The notes under the pieces were generated by a model that was not told where the DNA came from, did not search any database, and saw only the letters and a list, made by a program, of their open reading frames with translations. From assembly GCF_036324505.1 (NCBI RefSeq), contig NC_086354.1, positions 21,328,707 through 21,392,706 on the forward strand: a DNA stretch of 64,000 nt. Direction: 5' to 3'. This stretch comes from Eleginops maclovinus. Taxonomy: Eukaryota > Chordata > Actinopteri > Perciformes > Eleginopidae. Position numbers and translations under genes: made by a program. Shown one piece after another: positions 47,250 through 61,577 of this stretch. The first letter of the stretch is position 1; every line of letters begins with the position of its first letter.

Positions 47250-47953
47250 CGGTAAAAACGGGATGTCAACTCCACAGACAAACGTGTCGTCTTGTGTATA
47301 GTGTTATCGTTTACTGTAGTGTTACAGTTACTTTCTAAAGCCTATAAAGCTTCAGTTCCTGGTTTACTGTAAATGATCTCAACCGAGCAGCTGCCTGTGC
47401 GACATATTCTGAGAGCGCTGATTGGTCGAAATGATTGTATACTTTTCTTTACCGTAATAACGCCTCTATCGCTGCCTACTTATCAAATCATTGAATAAAA
47501 ACACGCATGAAGACGGGTTTGCTCTGGAAGAAAACACACATACTACACATAAAACCACATTTGAAAAAAACACCATTGTAATAGTGTTTAATTTTTAAAT
47601 ACAAAATAATGTTTGGGGGACATGATGACGCTACCGTAACTTTGTGTGTAGTGCGCAAGGAGGAAGCGAAAACACTCTATTTCCGCTGCAGCAGCGAGAA
47701 CGGGGCACGTCAAAAAAGAAAGAAAAATGTGGAGAAGACAAACTGAGGCGAGGGAAGGAACATACAACTACATCTAGTATCTTTGATGATTCATTTACCA
47801 GGCAGTTGTTATTATTATTTAAAATCCCAAGACGAATATCTGTCAGTTTAAGGGTCGTTTCGAGGTTAACTTGCCCCCCCTTCTTGTTCGGTGGTGGTTC
47901 GCTTTGAGGAAGCAGCTCGGCTAGCCGCAGCTGAATTAGCTCGCTAAGGAGAG
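47250..47953. promoter_or_regulatory. Divergent promoter region, tep1 / ZNRF-like gene
   Basis: A tep1 5' UTR exon ends with donor CCG|GTGAGT (exon edge at 47250). The ZNRF-like start codon is at 47954. About 600 bp separate the likely transcription starts. A CCAAT box for the tep1 strand (ATTGG at 47421-47425) lies upstream of the first exon. No TATA box is evident, and GC content rises into the ZNRF exon, as in CpG-island promoters. Confidence 0.5.
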
Positions 47954-50758
47954 ATGGGGACGAGAGCAAGTCGCCTCCAGGAAGACCCGGTTCCCCCTGC
48001 TTTCGGGAAAGATGGCACGAAGCGGGATTCCTACCGACGACCCCGCTGCACCAGGCCCACCAGTCTCATGGTCGACTTCTCCGGGAGCTTCGAGGAAACC
48101 GAGGCCAACCGTAGTCGATCGGAGGAGGGCAGCGACTCGGACCAGCATGGGGCCAGCGCCGACGGTAGCCCCGCCGACCTCCACAGCAGCATCCCCTCCA
48201 GTGTGAGCCCGGTGGAGGACAACAACAGCGAGGGGAAACCCGAGGAAGACGGGGATATAAGCCCGGAGCCCGCCGTGGTCGCTGAACATCAGTCCGGAGA
48301 GGAGACAGGCCGCACGCCCCACCGCACTTTTTCCGAGCGGCTGCCCGGGAATAGGCACTCTTCCGGCCGCAGTGTGGGAGCAAGATCCGCCCGGGTCAGA
48401 GGCACACACCAGCGGCCGGTGTCAGAGGCGTGGATCGGCCTGTACCGTGTTAACAACCGCCATGGCAGTAAGTTCATTGACACTTTTTCTTCTTTGTTCC
48501 TTTTCTTCGTACAACTTAATTTATCTCATTGTGTTTATGTATCAGAATCAGAAAAGGCTTTACTAGCAAGTTTAAACATACGAGGAATTTTCTATGGTAT
48601 TTAAGTGGTGCATACAAAGACACAGAAAGAAGAATACGTAGCAACAAAAAAAAAGAGATGGTACTATCATAAAATCAGTTTTAAATAAAAAATAAGTAAA
48701 AATAGTTACAAAAAATATAGTTAGTACAGTAAAATATGATACTATATCCAAAGTGGAGATCTGTGCACTTGAGATTGGACATTGGTGTCAAAACATAATA
48801 TGTTTGTGTAAACCTAATTGCCAAAATCCGGTCAGATGATGAGACTTCTTTTTATATATTTAACATTTTCATTTGCAACTCGATATTATCAGCATGTTAC
48901 ATTTGTGTTGTATTGATTAATTCCCAGACACACAGCACACACTATGACAGTACAGGGTTATAATCCTCCACACAATTTTTCAGGTCACTAGTATTTTCAG
49001 TTTCTATATTGTGTCGCACAAGTAACACCTGCCTTCCTAATTGGCTGGTCTCCATCAGAAGTGATGCACCATGTTTTAAGATAGCTATCCTACGTAGATT
49101 ACATGGAATTTATAAATCGTGTTGTATTACTCAGTACATCGACATAGAAAATGCAGGGTATAACTGTTGATGCTTCCTTTAATCAGCTGCTATTAAATTG
49201 AAGACATGAGTGGGTGGAAGTGAGAAAACTATAGTAATATGGATATGATGGTTAAGTAGGAGGTGGGAGTATTCATTGTCAACTTTAAGCAGCCATAACA
49301 GTAATATAAAGTCATAAAATTCCTTTAAGGCCAAGAAAATATCTTTAAAACAATACTAGACAAACTCAAAGACAATGAAACAATGAGTTATCCATCTAAA
49401 CATCTCCCAGTGCAGCTTTCACTCACCTAAGTCTGACATTCAAATGGATTATATGGGGCATTTACATTCCTGAACAGATAATCTCTTTTCTCATGCTTGC
49501 ATACTGACGACAATCATCAGAGACCCTATTGTAAGAAACAGAGCTGTGGCCTAAAACTAGAAGTGGTGAAATACATGCTCTTTCAAATCCTGCAGCGTGC
49601 AAGATAAAAACATTGAGTAACTGACCAACTTGTTGTTGAAGTGCATTAAGATTGGGAACTTGGGTAAGGGAAGTGAAAAAGCACCCTTTGTCTGCGTGGG
49701 GTGTAAGAAAATATTAAATATTGCGACATTAAATAATGTTTGTGATGCTGTGTTGATTCTCTGAAACAAAGGGTTGATTTCTAATAAACAGTTCAACGAT
49801 TCATTCATTCAATACATTTATTTTCATTTTTAAAGACATGGGCCCTCTCAGTGAGTGTGTCCTCTCAAAGTAGTACTGTGATGTTTGATGATACAGCAAC
49901 TGATAAATTCAAATGCAGATCCCGCTGTTGTGATGCGTATCTTTTTTTAAACTGTATTTATGCATGTATTATAAAAACATGCATAAATGTTGTTTTATAA
50001 GAGGCCGTTTTCCTAAAATCTATATTATAAATGACATATTATGGGTTTTCTTACAGGTTTTCTGAATCATAACCCCTGTATCATAAGATACATATCATAC
50101 TGACAAATGTTTGCCAATACACAGCCCTGGCCTGCATTAGAAGGTCGATTACACAGAGATGGTAGGGTGTTTCGGTGCCAAAATACAAAAGTATGGTGGG
50201 TTTCCCAGGACAGCCCTCTAGCAAGAGTAGGGAAATGGGTCGCTACTTCACATGCTGGCAGCGGCACGTAGATAGAGGAGGGGAATTTAGGGCAGCAAGG
50301 CACACTGTCTGTCCCGTTCACTCAGCCTGAGTCACTGTTTTGTTCCAGGCATGCAGTCGAATAAAGTTTCCAAACTATTGCGGGTCAGTTATACTCGAAG
50401 TCTCATCCTTCACACACTGTCTCCAGGATAAGGATGAGTGATTGTGGTTCTTTGGTTTGCCAAGAGGGAAATCTAGATGTCCAAACATAGCACCAGTGCG
50501 CGCCATGATGTGCACATCATCTATCATTTAAGTCTCGCTGCTGTGACACAGCGTGTTAATCTCAGCTGTGTTGTGTCTCTGCTCTGCGCAGATATCCGCT
50601 GTCCTTTCTGCTCCAAGCCCTTCCCTGGGGGTCGGATCGAGGATCACCTGTTGAGCTGCCTCACGTCTCCTCCCCTACCATACAATAGTAAGTATCATAT
50701 ATCAGAAAAATGGCACAATGCCTGTGATTTTTAAGGCTCTGGAAACACTTACAGTTGC

Positions 50759-50789
<31 letters not shown>

Positions 50790-52595
50790 AGCGGATGTGC
50801 TCAGTAAAGACAGCGGCGAGTGCTCCATATGTTTGGAGGATCTGGTTCAGGGAGAGACCATCGCCAGGCTGGCCTGCCTCTGCGTCTACCATAAGAGGTA
50901 ACAACGTTCAGTTAATATATTTGCATTATAATAAAATGCAGAGAGACGGGTTAAAAAAATGCAAATTACACAAGTGAGATTAAAAGCAGCCGTTGATCTG
51001 TAAAACTGTGGTAACTGCGGGTAAGGATTTCTGAAAATAAGGAAGCCTAAAGTTTTTCTGTACTAATGCATGTATCACTTCACATTTCTGAGAGCCTGTT
51101 CTCCTTCTCCAGGATAAGATGTTTAACTTCTGAGTTATTTTCATAAACTTTATTTTTTATTTTGGGATAAAATGGACGAGCACTGCACAAGACCTTTTTT
51201 ACTTTGTCACTTAAAAAGACCAGCAGTGTGTTTCTTTCTTCTTATTTTACAAGTAAATGATATCAATGGTGCTTTCAATAACTGCATCATCATCATCATA
51301 AGTTGACTTTGATTACATTTTAATCAGACCTTTTTACACACATACTGCAGAGTACTTTGTAAGCGCTTTGAAACTTCTACTAGAAGTGTTTGTGCATGTT
51401 GCAGCCCATATCCTAATCATTTGAAAGCACACTGTTATGTTCCACATACAGTTTTTCCCAACTTTGTAAGGGCATATGGGTTCCAATAATTTAGCTCAGT
51501 ATGAGACGGAACTTGCTGAGACTTGACATTTTCCAAGATGAGTTCATTCATCACCGTGAAGATTCTGTCTGCTCTTTTTTTCCCATCCTTGTGGGTTCAA
51601 CCGTTTGAAATGCTTTTTTCTATTTCAAATGAACACTCTTATAACTTAACTGACTACATTAAAAGCACACATGATGTTTAACTGTGACAGATAACCAGCA
51701 GAGAGACATTTTTTTAAAGGGCCCTATTACGCTTTTGTGGGTTTTCCCTTTCCTCTCGTGTGTCACATAGTTTTGGGTGCATGTAAATGGTCTGCAAAGG
51801 CTAAAATCCTTGTGTTTCCTCCAGAGGGAACATTCTTCTCAGATGAAGCGTGAAACTACTGTACGTTTTTCTTTTTTATAAAAGCCTTCAAGCTTTGAGC
51901 TCTGTGCCAGTCGTTAGGTGTGGCTGTTTGGTCCACCCAGTAGAGAGTAGGGATTTGGAAAAAGCCTGGAAGTTTAGAAACTTAAAGATGATGGTGATAA
52001 AAATGAGCATAGAGTTCATGTTCACAAACTGTAAGGAAACATATTTTTTAACCACCCAATTCATATATTAGTGTGGGGCTGCAAGGACCCCTTGTGTGAA
52101 TCTTTTTCTCACACATTTGATGAATCATCTGGTGTTAAAGAATCTGGAAAAAGTGCTCAGAATAAAGAGCGTCACAATTTCCTGATAATTTGACTCATCG
52201 TCTGAAACCCAAACACACCTCTGTAAATGTTAGAAAAGATAAGAAGTAGCTGGAAATCAACACCATTGTCTAGCTGCAACTCAAACATAGAATCGTTGTC
52301 ATCTCTATATTTGTAATGGGGAAAACTTTAAGGAGTCAGAGAGCCAATAACCTTTTTCACAGCCCGCTGAAGTGATACTTTTACTCTGGTTCCCACACTG
52401 TCAGTAAGTGGATTAAGCCTTTTGGGATACACCACAATCAAAAACCCGGCAGAGAGGTTCAGCAACAATTACGTCAGCTAATCAAAAATGTTGTGTCTCT
52501 GTGTCCCTGGCTCTTTCTTCCCCCTCACTCCCTGTAGCTGCATTGATTCCTGGTCCAAGGTGAAACCCTGCTGCCCTGAACACCCCTTCGATTGA
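47954..52595 (+). CDS. ZNRF1/2-like RING E3 ubiquitin ligase
   Basis: Four coding exons, 47954-48467, 50592-50687, 50792-50897 and 52538-52595, splice in frame to 257 residues (ZNRF1 and ZNRF2 are about 230-240). MGTRASRL fits an N-myristoylation signal (Gly2, Ser6), as in ZNRF1/2. Residues 10-170 are Ser/Pro/Glu-rich and disordered. A zinc finger starts at about residue 174 (CPFCSKPFPGGRIEDHLLSC), followed by PLPYNTDVLSKDSGE. The RING is CSICLEDLVQGETIARLACL, then CVYHKSCIDSW and CCPEHPFD at the C-terminus. The product should be a membrane-anchored E3 that transfers ubiquitin from an E2. It differs from ZNRF1/2 as I recall them by SKVKPCC where they have FEVNRSC. It may be a divergent third family member, so no symbol is given. 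The exon 3 acceptor follows a (TG)n run. The upstream neighbour is tep1, head to head. Confidence 0.88.
48468..50591. other. Intron 1 of the ZNRF-like gene
   Basis: This 2.1-kb AT-rich intron holds a dispersed repeat fragment at 48541-48640 matching the one near 45180. Otherwise I see no exon or structured feature. Confidence 0.5.
50759..50788 (+). repeat. (TG)n acting as the acceptor tract of ZNRF-like exon 3
   Basis: About 15 TG units run directly into TACAG|CG at the exon 3 acceptor, replacing a normal pyrimidine tract. Confidence 0.85.
50898..52537. other. Intron 3 of the ZNRF-like gene with repeat-like segment
   Basis: From about 51716 (aaagggccctattacgctttt) the sequence resembles the 'aggccctattatgc' class of fish repeats, from memory. 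No further exon was found. Confidence 0.4.
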
Positions 52596-55580
<2,985 letters not shown>

Positions 55581-55947
55581 GGTTTTGTGTTTTTTAAGTG
55601 TTTTCAACGTCTTGTTTGTGGTTGTTCGTCCCTTTCTGTTCAGACATGAGACGGGACACACTGTCCTGGAATAATTGTATTATAATAGGAATTTAATGAT
55701 ATTACTGAATGATGGAACTAACACCAACAACTACTATTTTATTTATTTGTTGACTAACTTGGAGCACTTAAAATTAAATGTGAGATCTTTGTTATCTGAA
55801 AGAAGCTGTAAACAATTTTGAACATTTTAGCGTTAATCCTATAAGAGCTGCAACTTATATTTTGTACTAGCTTGTGAGTTTACTCCAGGTGGAACTTAAG
55901 TCTGATTTAAGGGTTGATTGTATTTCACATCATTAATACTAATCTGC

Positions 55948-56129
55948 CTAGCAACTAAAGGTATTAAATAAAAGTAATGGAGTAAAAGTACACCATTTAC
56001 CTCTGAATTGTAATGGAGTAAAAGTATAAAGTAGCATAAAATGGAAGTACTCAAGTAAAGTACAAGTATCTCAAAATTGTACTTAAGTACAGTACTTGAG
56101 TAAGTGTACTTCGTTACTTTACACCACTG
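55948..56129 (-). mobile_element. hAT-like non-autonomous element end (AAGTACTTGAGTA type)
   Basis: Read on the minus strand it begins CAGTGGTGTAAAGTAACGA and continues with CTTACTCAAGTACTGTACTT and related motifs. From memory this is the terminal part of a very common fish hAT-like MITE (CAGTGGTG end). Only one end is visible. Confidence 0.6.
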
Positions 56130-56370
56130 AAATTTGGGCGTTATAACTTTAAAAACATATATAGCCTGCTTATTTATTTTTTTGATTTGGTTTCCTTTTA
56201 AGAATTAAAGAAAAAGGGAGCAAAAATTTCAGGCCAAAAATTTCAGGCCAAAACCAAAAATAAAGAATACATTGATTTTATACCGAGCTGCCAAAAAGTG
56301 ACAGGCTCTTTTACATCGTCTGACCTATTTTCAATCAGAAGCAGACTTAGCAATTTCTGTTTCAATCAAT

Positions 56371-56490
56371 CCAGGAAGTGTAACTCTATACACCACACGC
56401 ACACAACAAAAATGCTGAATTGCTTCTGTGTGTCAGCTCCACCTCTCACAGCAGTCAGGTGTCAGACACACTAACCCAACACAACAGGTA
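56371..56490 (+). repeat. Degenerate third copy of the lifeguard 5' segment
   Basis: 'ccaggaagtgtaact...cacctctcacagcagtcaggtgtcagacacac...caacacaacag|gtaagc' aligns loosely with the duplicated segments at 57960 and 60986, including a donor at its end. Weaker similarity seems to continue downstream (56570-56690 against 61205-61320). I infer an older copy of the same promoter/first exon. Confidence 0.35.
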
Positions 56491-56964
56491 AGCACAACTC
56501 AGTTCTCTGTTGTTCTTTTTGTTCTCTGTAAACCCAAATAAATGATCTGGCTGTTTACTCTGCTTCATTTGTGTTTGTTTGTAGTGTTTACTGGGATATT
56601 AAACAAACATTATTTGGTAATTGATAATCCTTTAAATAATCCCAGCCACTTTATTCATGCCGACTATAATCTACTCATGCAGATACTGTTTAATTGGTTT
56701 GAATTGCTTTAATGTGTTTTAAATATCTGATAGGAGTTTGAGGGTAAGACGACTCAAATCACCTGCCACAAAAGCAAATAAATGACTTTATTGCCGGCTA
56801 CCGTGGGTACATTAGATAGGATTAAAACTACAAAAATGGATAATTGAAACTCAGTGTATCTGTATTAGTTTTAATGAATGCATCAGATTTACCATTCATT
56901 GAACCCTACAGCTTTGAATATGTATAACATACCGAAAATACTAATATACTGTATACTTACAGTA

Positions 56965-56999
56965 TTAAACTAACTGACTGACTGACTGACTGACTGATG
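56965..56999. repeat. (ACTG)n tetranucleotide repeat
   Basis: About eight copies of actg/gact in tandem. A small microsatellite in non-coding sequence. Confidence 0.85.
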
Positions 57000-57960
57000 C
57001 TCGTAAACGGTTACGTCATGACGCAATGCCGCAGCTCAACTTGAGCTCCACTCGGCCTCTGAGCGGTGGAAACATAAGGGGTACTACAGGCTCGAACCAG
57101 AAAAGCGCCAGAAAAGCAAAAGATTGGATCTTGAACCGGATCCGGTTTGGTGGAAAAGGGGCATAAGAGGTGGCAGGAAGCTTTTCAATATCTAAAAAAT
57201 GGTGTTATGTGGTAGAGAAATGTTAGCCTTTACAGATCATTTGCATGAAAAAACAACCTATATAACACTCTACAGAAAACGGAAAACCCCAAAAGCCTCT
57301 TTCACGGTTAATAACACGCCGTCAGGGGTCAGACTGATCATCTGAGCAGTTTCCATTGATTTGTTTGGGGACGATAAACTTCCTTTATGAAAGTCTGAGG
57401 TCCTTGGTTCTGTGATGTATTTTCTTCTTCTGATACCGTGTTTTTTGTTGTTGTCATGATCTCATTACTGTAACTTTGATCCACTCCTCCGAGACATGCT
57501 GGGTTTTTCCCCCTATTTCCTGTTCAGCAGCCATCACCAGGTGAACCTTGAACGAAAATGGGTTTCACCAAGACAAACAAGCCTTGGATAAAACTCCTTT
57601 TTATACTTTGCATTCTGGGAGATCATTTGTTGTTTCTTTTTGTTGTTCCTGATTTATCATCTGTTTTTGGCCTTGCTAATATTGAACTACCTGCTCTCTC
57701 TGATCTACCTTGAGGCCCTGCTCAAGCTGCTCCCTGTCTCTTTATATCCATTTTAATCACATGAACTTCAAACAGATCTTCATGCATGTTTGATTGTCTC
57801 TTTGAAATAAATCCAACCTGATTTCTTAACTGTCTTTTTGAAAGATAAATGAAGCAGGTCAAGGTCTTGTCATACTTTTTAAAAAATGCCATTCTGATCA
57901 CAATTTCACACAGCTGGCCTTGCTGCCTACATCCTTGTTTGTGTCTGATTTCTATCTTAT

Positions 57961-58083
57961 CCAGGAAGTGAAACCCTACAAGACAGCCGGGTCAAACCGA
58001 TCACAACTCAAGGTTTTCTTTTTGGATGTGCTCCTCTCACAGCAAGGTGTGGTGTCAGAACAACTGTAATATTCCACAAAAGG
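57961..58083 (+). repeat. Lifeguard 5' segment, copy 1
   Basis: Nearly identical over about 120 bp to copy 2 (60986-61104): one substitution and two single-base insertions. At the end, copy 2 has AAAG|GTAAGT, while copy 1 has AAAAGGCAAGGA, so the GT donor has become GC. It is probably the non-coding first exon of a duplicated lifeguard gene. Similarity begins abruptly at caggaagtg in both. Confidence 0.8.
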
Positions 58084-58704
58084 CAAGGAAAGACTTAAAT
58101 GTAGTAATGATTAAACACATTGGCAATATTGTAACCTCACTTTACACGTAATTTGGCTGCGAGAAAACTGATGAAATGTCCAAATGAATCCTCAGTTTAC
58201 TGTACGTTTGTGCTCACGCTCACAGATTCAGTTTGAGCCGTTGAGGTTTTGTTGACATTCATAATAAGGATAGCATTTGTAAAAAAATTCAGCTCTGGGA
58301 TATTGTTTTTTTATAGCCAAAACACATTTCTACTAAACAAAGTCATATCTAAGGCACAATAATGCGCCAAATATTGTGCCATTAGGCCTAAAATAATGTG
58401 AACAACTGTTGTCTCTCTGCCATCCAACCGGAGAAATCAGCTATTTAAAGAATCTCCAACCACAGGTGTACTCAGTTATAAGTATCTCAACAATTCCCAA
58501 TAATGTATTTCCCAAACTATTCTGTAACTAAGATGCATCTGTTAGATATTTTCATCATAATTAAGCTCAAAATGGCTCAAAACCACTGAAATGACGTAAA
58601 GACATATTAGTGTGTATCAGTCTCTCCTTGAAGCATCTAAACTGTGCAACAGAAAAGCTTTTTCAGAAGCTACTCGAGGTGTTTAATAAAGATGATGCCT
58701 GCAG

Positions 58705-59450
58705 GTTTTGGTCACCCTGAGCTTGTCGTACATGGTGGGAACCATCGCCTCCTTCCACCACTCGTCGGATGTCTTCGTCTCTATAGGAGCAACGCTGGCC
58801 ATCACTGTGGTTATCATTGCCTTCCCTGCAGAGGTGAGACAACCCAAGAGCTGCCTCTCGAAATGCTCCCTGTATACAGACATCATGTTCTGTGTTTGTC
58901 ATAAACAAAGTGCTGTGCGGGCATTTTAAACCACCGTATCATTTTTAAAGACATAGCTTTCAAATGTCGTAAAGCAAAATCACATTGGATGTGGAACGAT
59001 TCTTGTGCTGAACAAATAGTATCCGAGGAAGGAGGATGTGAATCTGAAGCTGAGACGATTAATCAATCAAGCCAGTAAAGACAGAAATGTAATCAGCTAC
59101 TCTTGTATTTTATTGATCTGATTCCAGCTAGTTTTTATCTTATTACATCATGTAATATTACGTTTTCTTGGGCCCAGGGAGACAGGGACATGTGTAGACT
59201 AAAATAATGTGTGAAAGTGGGGAAATAATGGGAAATGATTGCTTTCTTTAATGTAACGCACTTGTGCTGATAAGATTATTTAATTTACTAATTTGTTCCT
59301 GTGTTCTTTGCAGATTAATGACTTCACTATCTGGCACCGTGTTCAGGTGATTCTGACCGTGGACTTGATCATGTTTGGGTTCTTGCACCTTCTGCTACTA
59401 CCACATCAAGAACATCGCCTTCTTCCTCCACCTGCTGGGGGGTGATTGAA
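58705..59450 (+). pseudogene. Truncated lifeguard/TMBIM relic (two exons)
   Basis: Exon 58705-58833 encodes a transmembrane segment pair (VLVTLSLSYMVGTIASFHHS, GATLAITVVIIAFPAE) and matches the intact copy at 63412-63540. Exon 59314 onward reads INDFTIWHRVQVILTVDLIM, then hits a 2-nt deletion relative to the intact copy (TTCTTGCACC against TTCTTCTCCACC). Past the break, the other frame reads TFCYYHIKNIAFFLHLLGG. The N-terminal exons are absent between copy 1 of the 5' segment and 58705. I infer a dead partial duplicate; a chimeric transcript with copy 1 of the 5' segment is possible. Confidence 0.7.
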
Positions 59451-59934
59451 ACTATCCCCTACAGACACACTTACCTATTATTTTATATAAACAAATACAA
59501 AAGTAAGTTGTACTGTGTTTTTTGTTTTTGCAGTGGATGTTGTATATATATTTATTCCAATAGATCAATTCTAATAAACCAATGCAAAACAGCTCACATT
59601 GATATTAGCATGTACACGATATAGAGTGACTTGGACAAAATGTTGAGCATTGTTTTTAGTATTTCTTGAATCAATTCTATCTTTTACCCTCAACAAAAGT
59701 TAGTTATATTAAACAAGTATTTGACAGGCTGCAATATCATTTTATGAGTCCAAAATAATGAAGATGCAATACCATGTTAGAAGAGAAAATCCACGGTCCA
59801 AAGATTAGAGACTGAAACAAAAGATTATAAAATATTTTTCACTAAATCCTAAATTGTACAAGCTAAAAACTATATATTGTGACTGAATAAAAAATTTTAA
59901 AAACCCAAAAACATTATTTACATTAAATAATGTT

Positions 59935-59967
59935 AATAATAATATTAATAATAATAATAATAATAAT

Positions 59968-60066
<99 letters not shown>

Positions 60067-60087
60067 TTAATAATAATAATAATAATA

Positions 60088-60154
<67 letters not shown>

Positions 60155-60155
60155 T
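59935..60155. repeat. (AAT)n trinucleotide array
   Basis: About 220 bp of taa/aat units with a few interruptions (attaat, gttaat, ataataat), between the two lifeguard copies. Confidence 0.95.
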
Positions 60156-60499
60156 ACATTAATTAGGAGCTTTTGGGGAAAAAAACTTAAATAATACGTT
60201 GGGATTTAAAAAGGACAAAATGAGATATTAAACATCTACTAATTTTTGCTACGACTCCACCTGGTGATCACGTTAATGTGATACCATTTAAAGCTGCAGA
60301 ATACCTACTGAGTGGACCTGTTGGTAACATTTATTTTTTCTGGTAATCTGTTATTTTAAACATGTCATATCTTAAGAATACAAAGTAAAAGCCTTGCTCT
60401 TAATGTTATGAAGATTTGGCAAAACCATACCTGATTAGTGCCTGAATAAGTGCCAACTAGTTTCCCTTTCATTTGGAATTTATGAAAATCTGAGGCGTA

Positions 60500-60620
60500 A
60501 GGCAGGGGTGTCCGAACTACGGCCCGGGGGCCAAATGCGGCCCATTGTACATTTTGAATCAGCCCTCAGCTCATTTAAAAAGTATAATGGACTACGGCCC
60601 ACACATGAAACTTGTGCTTT
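60500..60620. mobile_element. hAT-Charlie-like fragment (GGCAGGGGTGTCCGAACTACGG)
   Basis: 'ggcaggggtgtccgaactacggcccgggggccaaatgcggcccat' has the typical end of Charlie/MER5-type hAT elements as I remember them. Only one end is seen. Later 'ggactacggcccacacatg' echoes it. Confidence 0.5.
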
Positions 60621-60985
60621 CCTTATATCGTACTTATTAAATACATATATTACACTGTAGTATTCATGAGTAATAAGCCAACTTTTCAAATAAATTCAGT
60701 CGATTAAATTGGAAAACCTTTTTCTAACAAATCTTGGTCGATAAAAAAAAGCACTTATTTGTGAAACACATGAAATGTCCCCTTCATACTTCCCCTTATT
60801 ATCAGCAGTCTGAGGCGTGTGTTTTACGGAATGAGCAGCCAACACTTCCAGTAACAACATAAATGAAACTGAATAAATTGACAACCTCGGGCAAAGTAGG
60901 CAATTAAGCAAAGGTGGAGTTTCCTATTTCCTCACTGCGGGTCGTGACCGACAGCTAACACATTGAATTCTTTACATCCCGCTGT

Positions 60986-61104
60986 CAGGAAGTGAAACCC
61001 TACAAGACAGCAGGGTCAAACCGATCACAACTCAAGGTTTTCTTTTTGGATGTGCTCCTCTCACAGCAAGGTGTGGTGTCAGAACAACTGTAATATCCAC
61101 AAAG
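60986..61104 (+). promoter_or_regulatory. Lifeguard 5' segment, copy 2 (probable non-coding first exon)
   Basis: Ends in a strong AAAG|GTAAGT donor and lies about 460 bp upstream of the acceptor of the first coding exon. Its near-identity to copy 1 while the coding exons have diverged suggests recent duplication or gene conversion of this part. Confidence 0.55.
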
Positions 61105-61577
61105 GTAAGTTTATTAAGAGTCTTTATTATTAATCTTTACTTGTTGTGTGTGAGACATAAAGGCAAATAAATATCCTGGTGTTCACTGTGTCTCATTGTA
61201 GAATTTAGTGGTACTTTCAACAAGATAACAAATAGCGTTTGGTTCATTTAATCCTTTAAGTATGCTATTATTCACTCAGATTACAAATATATGTAGCCAT
61301 GCTATTTTCTACTCATGAAGATGAAGCATAATATTTCCCTTTCGTCCACTAATAGGATGGGTTTTGAGTAAAAGAGTTGCCTTAAAAGGTGAGACAGAGA
61401 AGCAGGTGATGTTTTATCATAAATGCTGCATAAACAGTAGACCAAACTAGGGTTAACAGAAGTCGACATTTGAAAACAATAGAAAAGTTGAATTATACAG
61501 GAACTTCCTACTGTGACTGCCCTGAGTTCCCTTTATTTTAACTGAACTTCTGTGTTTGACCCACAGTTTCCTCCAGA

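Larger units (their letters stand above)
59449..60985. other. Spacer between lifeguard copies
   Basis: AT-rich. It contains the (AAT)n array at 59935-60155 and the Charlie-like fragment at 60500-60620. No coding exon was recognised. Confidence 0.5.

Noticed and set aside
48031..48409. Minus-strand frames opposite the first ZNRF-like exon
   Set aside because: GC-rich antisense shadows. The plus frame has the start, splice donor and downstream zinc finger and RING.
59935..60155. CRISPR-like regular array
   Set aside because: Regular units, but it is a simple (AAT)n microsatellite in a vertebrate genome, without spacers.
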